Assembly (NCBI GenBank): GCA_022702705.1
Contig: CM040434.1
Coordinates: forward strand, 56,036,953 to 56,100,952
Direction of reading: 5' to 3'
Source of the DNA: Papilionanthe hookeriana x Papilionanthe teres
Taxonomy: Eukaryota; Streptophyta; Magnoliopsida; Asparagales; Orchidaceae
Length of the DNA stretch: 64,000 bases
The notes under the pieces: generated by a model
What the model was told of the DNA's origin: nothing
The model's database searches: none
Seen by the model: only the letters and a program-made list of their open reading frames with translations
Shown: positions 57,532 through 64,000 of the stretch, piece after piece
Position numbering within the stretch: position 1 is the stretch's first letter
Layout: each line of letters opens with the position of its first letter
Program-made: the position numbers and the translations under genes

Positions 57532-57973
57532 TTCTGTTTATCTTAGTGTATTTGTGGTATTAAAGGAAAATTTATTTAGATAATTATTTTTTTTTAAAGA
57601 TTTGTTCGTTAAGATAGAGAATTATTAAAAGAAGGAGAGTTGTAGGAAGGGTAAAAGGAATTGATTAGGAATTGGAAAAGGAAGAGAAAATCTTGTAGAA
57701 ACTTCTCGACCCGCAAGACCGCTCCTAAACTAATACCTATTAGGGGTCCACCCTACCTCAGAAATGAGGTAAAAGGATCTCGGAAACTCTTTGTTTAGGG
57801 ATGTCTAAACAGTGGCTCCTAAATCCGAGAGAATGTTGGCTATACTCGTTCAAGGTAGAAATGATCATAGTATTCCAACGGAAAGAAGGGTAGTTTGATC
57901 CACTAGGGACATGGATACACTACCGGTTTTTGAAAGCAGAACTATTTGATTAAAAATGGAGAGAAGAACTAGT
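57532..57973 (-). other. 5' leader of element B
   Basis: Same content as the A leader: stem-loop at 57,782-57,819 and the PPT-complementary segment near 57,742-57,780. No gene. Confidence 0.7.
57782..57819 (-). other. Conserved leader stem-loop, element B
   Basis: Same inner stem (TTGTTTAG/CTAAACAG) as in A and C, with weaker outer arms. Confidence 0.5.
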
Positions 57974-57991
57974 TCCCCAGCGGAGTCGCCA
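57974..57991 (-). other. Primer-binding site, element B
   Basis: Minus strand reads TGGCGACTCCGCTGGGGA, which complements the remembered plant tRNA-Arg 3' end at all 18 positions. It lies five bases from the end of LTR3. Confidence 0.88.
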
Positions 57992-59120
57992 GAAATTATC
58001 GGCATATTTTTAGGTTGAGTGTTGTATTTTTGAAAAGAGGTCGCCTACAGAAATTGTCGGTGAATTTTTAATTTAATTTAAATAAATAATTTGAAAAGTA
58101 GTATTTGATTTTGAAAATAATTTTAAATTTGAAAATTTTTAAATATGAAATCAAACTGATCTCACATCCCGAATAGTTTATATAAACGAGCACCACACCA
58201 CAAACTGTATATCTATCCCGAGAATAGACACACTCGCTTGATGATGGGACTCGATTAAATAAACTAGAAGATTTGTGACATTAGTTTGGTTCGCGAACTA
58301 ATTTTATAAGCCGACAAATTCCCCGGCTTAATATAAAGGAATTAAGCAAGGTTTATATTACCTGGGTTCTTAAAGTTTCCTATAAGGGCAAGCCTCTATA
58401 GTTAATTACATCTTAAATGACGGGAATCATTTAAGAAAACTCTCAATAATGATTAGTGGTTTTGTTCTCAAGAATTTCAAAGTTTAAGGTTTTCAAAGGA
58501 TTTGAGTTTTGGAAATTTCAATAGGGAATAGATCAAATTTTGAACAATTTATTTTAGGAGTCCAAAAGAACGAAAGGTAGGGGATGTCACGGATTCGAGA
58601 CAAGTCTCGGTGACTTCCCAACTATCCTATTTGTTTGGCTTGAATTTGAGAAAATGTTATTTAATGTTTCAATCCTGTCAATTTTATTATTTAAGACATA
58701 TATTCGCACGATACATGATCGTACGAATAGCCTAAGAAGATAGGAAGATTTGCTCCATACTGCACGACGACCTCGGAATCCTAAAGTGTTAGGGCTTATA
58801 TTGCACAACAGAGCTGTGCAAAAGCCTAAAGAAAGAGTTAGGATTTACGTCGCACAAGGCGAACTACCTCGAAATCCTATGGGTTTGTTATTTAAATTAT
58901 GAAGTATTCAATTGAAGATCGTCTTTCATTTTGTTGTTGTGATCACTATCGTCATCTCATTTACATATTTACAATCAAATATGAACATTCTCTCAAATAG
59001 TGTTAAGATACGTACATAAGAATACGGGGAAGGTTTACATACATGTCAATCAATGCATATGTGTTTACATATTTAACTTTTATTTCAAGCTCCTCAAACA
59101 TATAACTTTAACTTAGTATA

Positions 59121-59145
59121 AAATAATAATAATAATAATAATAAT
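59121..59145. repeat. AAT microsatellite in LTR3
   Basis: AAT run matching the one in LTR2. Confidence 0.85.
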
Positions 59146-62090
59146 CTCTCTTCCCCTTTTCAGCATTGTTATTACCATTCATTTGTTACTTATTGTTATG
59201 GTTTTATATAGATATATATGCATGTATTTACATTTATTTTAGTATGTACTATCGTTATGTATGTTTTATTATTATTGTTATTGTTATTGAGTTTAGGGGA
59301 ATGTTTAGAGTTATTTTTGTATATCATATGCTTAAGGTTTTAAGATATAAATTCGTATCCTTCAATTTAAGACGTAAGCTTATAGTGATTTAAAGATCTA
59401 AAAATTTCTTTTATTTATGTAAAAAGTTAAGAAATTTAATATTTTCATATTCAATACAATAATTTAGGTGTATATTTACATAACTACAGTAATTTTGACA
59501 GATAATAAATGTACATATAATTTTTACGTGCTATACATATGAAATACCAAAATTTTAAATTAATACGTTTAAATTGAGTGTTATATATTTAAATATTATA
59601 AAAATCCAAAAATTATACATATGTAAATATTATTTTAAAAAAATCCGAAAATTATATATTTATATATTTTTATTATTCTTTCAAACTTAATTAATTATTT
59701 AATTAAGGTTTATTTTGATAACTTTCAAATTTATTTGGTAGGTTTCTACCCTTTAAATACTCAAGTTTCAAACATCCAAAATCAACTTAGTATCAAATAT
59801 TTTACCCACCCTTTTAAATAAACCTTAGATTTTTAATTATAAGTTAAAATTTTAATTACCATTTTTGCCCTTTAAACTTACTAATTCCATAACTCACTAA
59901 ATTGAGCTTAAATGAATTTGAAATTTTTATGTGACTTCACTCATATGTCAATCAAGACATTAGAGGAGAGAATATGATTTTTCTGTATTTAATTTATTTA
60001 TGTAATTATTTTTGGTGGAAAATAGGGATTTTCAAGGAAAATTTAGTAATATGGCCAAGGAAAGGTTTCTGTCCTTAAGAAAATTATGGGACATTCCTAA
60101 TGACTAGAGGACCACTTGGACCAATGTTGGTGAATTTTTGAATTATATTATTTTTATTATAATTAATTTGAGTTTTGGATTATTAATTAATTTAAAAATA
60201 AAATAAAGGTTGAAAAATGAATTTTATATTTTTTTAAAATCTCTCTAATATCAAGGAAACTAGAAAACTAATTTTTATAATTTTCTGATTTTTCTTTGAT
60301 TTATTAGAATTATTTTAGTGGAAATGCTAGAAAATACATTTTTTTTTTAATTTTAAAACTACCTTGGGGCTTTAAAATTTAATATCTCATCATAGACACT
60401 TAAGAAAAATATGGGGTTTGTTCCTAAGTGATTAAAATTCAAAATGTGACATTTTGGTAAATTTTATTATTTTTGTGATTTTTCTTATTTTTTAATTATT
60501 AAAAATATTATAATAATGTAAAAAAATTAACTTTTTTGGACAATTACAATTTTAATTTTCTTAAATTCCCCTAATATCAGAGAGGCTCCAAAACCAATTT
60601 GGTGAATTTTTGAAAAGTATTTTGAAAGTTATGAATTTTTGAAGTTTATGTTTGGCTAAATGGCTTAATCAACCTATTTGATAGGGCTAACCAAGTCCAA
60701 TTAACTTCAAACTTTTATGGTGGGTTCCTCTGATCCTAAAGGTCAGTGGAGAATTGATTTTAAGTTAATTTGATGTATAGTTAGCTCTAATTAATTAAAG
60801 CTTTATTTTGGGTATTTAAGCCAATTAGGGTTATTATAAGTGAGTTAACTCCAAAAACATTTTTCCTAGGGTCCTCTGGTCATAAGAAGCATCACCAAAT
60901 TTTTCTAGAATTTATTTCACAACATGCTAATTATTAGAATTAAAATACTCAGAGTAGTGACCTAAAATTGAAAAATCAATAACTCTTCATAGGGGTGGCC
61001 TCTGACTTTGGAAAATTCAGGGAATGTTCCCAAATTCAGAGGCTTCAAAAGCCCTATGGTCTCATGCCATGGTGAATTGTATACATGCATGGAGAATTGA
61101 AAATGTGCAGAGAGTAAATAAATTATTAAAAATCAAATACTTAATGAAATTAAATGATTTCTTTTCCACATTATTCTCCTCTGTTCACTGAGCAAGAGGG
61201 TATTTTTATTTTATTTTTCTGATTTTCCTACACAAAGTTATGCATTTTTGAAGTTTAGGGAATTAAATAAATAAGAAAAACTCTATTTTCTACTTAAGTG
61301 ACGCGGCGCCAGCTCAACCTAGGCATCTCCGAAACGCCACGTGTCGCGCTACCATTTGACGCCACCACTTGAATCAGCAGCCAGGGTCCCGCCTTCCCCT
61401 TATCATCCACTAATCCGACCTGATCTGAGCCGTTCATCCGCGCGTGTATTGAATGGATGACATCCGTTCATCGTCCCCAAGCCTCCTAGCCCGAGAACCG
61501 TCCATCTTCTAGGCTTAAGATCTCACTCGATACTTGACCAAATTAAACGTTCTTATGCTCTATGGATTCGTCTCGAGAAGACGAACACATCCATACGGTT
61601 TATGTGGCATGAAATCGACTCAATAAAAATGGAGAATGTTCGAAGCTCGGGAAGAAGAGTGAGACCATACCTTTGCTCGCAGAAGTGTGGCTTCGATCCG
61701 AGGGTTGTGTCACCTTCGATTGGGTCCAAGCAAGCTCCGGATGAAGCCTCCCGGCTCGGTGAATTGTCCAGGTATGATTTTGACCAAGCCCGATTTCAAC
61801 CTTTGGAGTATGGAACAGATGGGTGGCCTGGAGAGGGGGCTTTCACTGGGGAACTTCTCCTCTTGACCTTGTGCAGGTGTAGGTGAGTTTAATTTGACTT
61901 TGGTGGAGGATATGGGAATGTCCTATTCTGGCCTGAGCATTGAGCTCCAAAATTGAGCTCAATTAGTGGGGATTAGGGCAAGAGAACAGTGGGGATCAAA
62001 TGCTCTAGGTGTGGGGAGGGTCTGGAGTGATTTTGGCAGAGTTTCCTTAAGGTTGATTCAGCACCTCTTCCATGGCCGAGAGAGGTGGGG

Positions 62091-62100
62091 TTTAAATAGG
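62091..62100 (-). promoter_or_regulatory. TATA-like box in LTR3
   Basis: Identical CCTATTTAAA at the equivalent position; it would drive element B. Confidence 0.6.
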
Positions 62101-64000
62101 CATGGCTGGAGGCTCTCCCAGGGGGAGTTAGGGCTTGGGATCAGCTGCTCTGGTGAGGAGAAGAACAGTCATGGTGGCCATTGGGCATGGGGCAACTCAG
62201 CAAGGTGGAATTCCAAAGTTTGGCTTCTCCCCATGTCTCGGCCATGGCGTTTTCCGGGGCCCGGTGGCCGGCCGGCCGTGCACTCGGTCACCATCTTGTT
62301 CGGGTGGGTCGTGGTCGGGGTTTAGTGTAGCAATCGGCCAATGCCATGTGTAAAGGGCTTGGATTAAAATGGTATGGGGGAGAGGCAATTTTGGCTCCAA
62401 ATGGGTCAACCCATCCTTTTGGGCTAGGTACACCACCCAATGCTTGGTTTAGGCTGAAGGGAAAGTGATCTGGTTCAACATAATTAGTAGGGTCAAGTCA
62501 CCATCCAAGCACAATTAGGCATAAGCATGGTTAAGAGGAATCATGGGAGTGGTTAATCACCTTAAGGGAATGTGGAAAGGATCTCCTCCTTTTTCCCAAT
62601 GTAGTAAGGTCACATGTGAGCAACTCACATGGCTTGCATGTGGCTTAAGAGTGGCTTCATGGCTTGCCTTTGGCTTGGGAAAAAGCTTGGTCAATTTCAT
62701 GAAAATGGATTTTAGAAATTTTTGTAATTTAGGGGTGATTTGATGGGATTTGGCATATGGCTTGATTTGGAACCATTTGATGATTGATTTAGGACTTAAG
62801 GGATGATTTTAATTGAATGCATGATGAAGAAGAGTGTCATATGGACTTTGGATGAATTTTGGGCCTTTGAAATTTAGTGAAGATGGGCTTTTAAAATGGT
62901 TTAGGGAAGTGGGCTTTTGGATTTTAAAATGGATTTTAGGATGAAAGTTTGGTAAAGGCTTGGGCCAAATAATTTTTGGGTTTGATTTAGGGGTATGTCA
63001 TGAATGATTTGAAATGAGTTTGGAGTGATTTGGGTTTGAATGGAGTTGGATTTGGGTTCATTTGGTAAAAGGGCCCATGTAGGTCAAATTGGGCTAACTT
63101 GGGCCAAAGTTGGGCTAGGGTTGAAATTGATGTAAAATTGATGTTGGGAAATGTTTATGGGAGTGTTTCAAAGGGGTTTCAACTTTGGTTGGATTTTGAT
63201 TTTGGGATTTGGGCTCATTTGGGTTAGGGTTGGATTTAGGTCAAAATTGGGCCTTTTGGTTTTAGGTTGAATTTGAGTGGGGTTTGGATCCAAATTTTGG
63301 GCAAATCATGTTGGTGTTTTGTTTTTGGGGATGTTAGGGAAGGTTTAGAAAATATTTGGGGTTAACTGGAGTTAAATTGGTTTGGTTTAGGCTAAGTTTG
63401 GGTCATGGGTCCAAATTGGGCTTTAAGGTCAAAAGTGAAATTGGATTCAAATTCAAATTAAATTTGGCTTGGATTTAGTCTAGATTGGTGTTGGGTATGT
63501 TGAATTGAAGTTTAGTGTTAAATTGGACCCGAATTTGGGTTAATTAGGTAGGTTTGATTTGACATTAGGTTCATTTTGGGTTAAAATGGGTCAAATTGGG
63601 GATTTTGACAAAAGTGGGGTATATTGACAAAATTGGCCCATGGTGTAGTTGGACAAAATGAAATTGGGAATATTTGAAATTTTTTGGAATTTTCTGGGAA
63701 TTTTCTGAATTTTTGGATTTTTGGGTCAAGAGGGGCATTTTGGGTATTTGGAGGGTATTGGGAGGTATTTTTGGAATTTTTGGTATTTTTGGCTATGAAT
63801 GATCAATTTGAGTAATGTGGGAATGTTTGGGATTGGTTTTTGAGTAATTTTGGGTATTTGGAGATTTTTTGAAAATTTTGGGTAATTTCAAGGGTTTTTG
63901 GTAGGCTATGCGGGTGTAGGGTCCCGGGGGTCCAAAATTGAAAATTTAGAAAATTGAAGATTGGGTAAATGTAAGTGGAATGAAATCATTTTAGTTGAGC

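Larger units (their letters stand above)
15438..64000 (-). mobile_element. Ogre/Tat-like element B, in tandem with A and split by element C
   Basis: B runs from LTR3 (cut by the window end) through the PBS at 57,991-57,974 and ORF1 to the first codons of gag at 56,336. It is then interrupted by element C (32,768-56,335) and resumes at 32,767, ending at its polypurine tract at 21,930 next to LTR2. Without C its internal region is about 12.5 kb, the same as A. The domain order and the 3' region match A closely. Its PBS is the only one of the three that matches the expected tRNA-Arg complement at every base. The protease block is intact; other blocks carry frameshifts or stops. Confidence 0.9.
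57997..64000 (-). repeat. LTR3: 5' LTR of element B (partial)
   Basis: It is collinear with LTR2 from 15,438 to about 21,440, including the AT-rich U5, the AAT microsatellite, the GC-rich block and the TTTGGG-rich U3. It ends five bases before the B PBS; the last bases read TATCGG where the others have TGTCGG. The LTR start lies beyond the window end. It holds no credible gene. Confidence 0.9.

Overview
The window is plant nuclear DNA made entirely of very large Ty3/gypsy LTR retrotransposons; I see no host gene, tRNA or rRNA gene. Evidence for an Ogre/Tat-type lineage: LTRs of 6.5-7.5 kb, internal regions near 12.5 kb, a primer-binding site matching the 3' end of plant tRNA-Arg, an extra ORF (ORF1) upstream of gag, the order gag-PR-RT-RNH-aRNH-INT with a second RNase H, and a 3' UTR full of tandem repeats. 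A flowering plant with a large, repeat-rich genome is the best guess; the species cannot be read from this.

Layout. On the minus strand, two elements lie in tandem and share the LTR between them: LTR3 (57,997 to beyond the window end) - internal region B (57,996 down to 21,930) - LTR2 (21,929-15,438) - internal region A (15,437 down to 2,927) - LTR1 (2,926 to beyond the window start). B is split by a third element, C (32,768-56,335, plus strand), inserted near the start of B's gag and flanked by a 4-5 bp target duplication. C has its own 7.5 kb 5' LTR and a 4.0 kb 3' LTR that has lost about 3.4 kb.

Each internal region reads, in its own 5' to 3' direction: PBS, leader with a conserved stem-loop, ORF1 of unknown function, gag (coiled coil, capsid, CHHC zinc knuckle), aspartic protease, reverse transcriptase, RNase H1, archaeal-type RNase H, integrase (HHCC, DDE, GPF-like C-terminus), a spacer of about 300 bp, then ORF3, a short conserved ORF, an array of 82-bp tandem repeats, the polypurine tract and the 3' LTR.

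The most interesting part is ORF3. Its C-terminal half is an AlkB-type Fe(II)/2-oxoglutarate dioxygenase closely resembling plant ALKBH9/ALKBH10 RNA m6A demethylases, with the N-x-Y, H-x-D, distal His and R-x5-R motifs present. It sits at the same place in all three copies, so the family itself appears to carry a captured RNA-demethylase gene. Element C has also lost its whole RT core by an in-frame deletion between short identical sequences, so it would need RT in trans.

All copies contain stops and frameshifts. Many frameshifts coincide with a peculiar change in which CAG/CTG in one copy is a CG-containing string in another (CTG to ACG, CAG to CGAG or CG). This looks more like consensus error at methylated CHG sites than mutation, so the reading frames may be better preserved than the raw sequence suggests.
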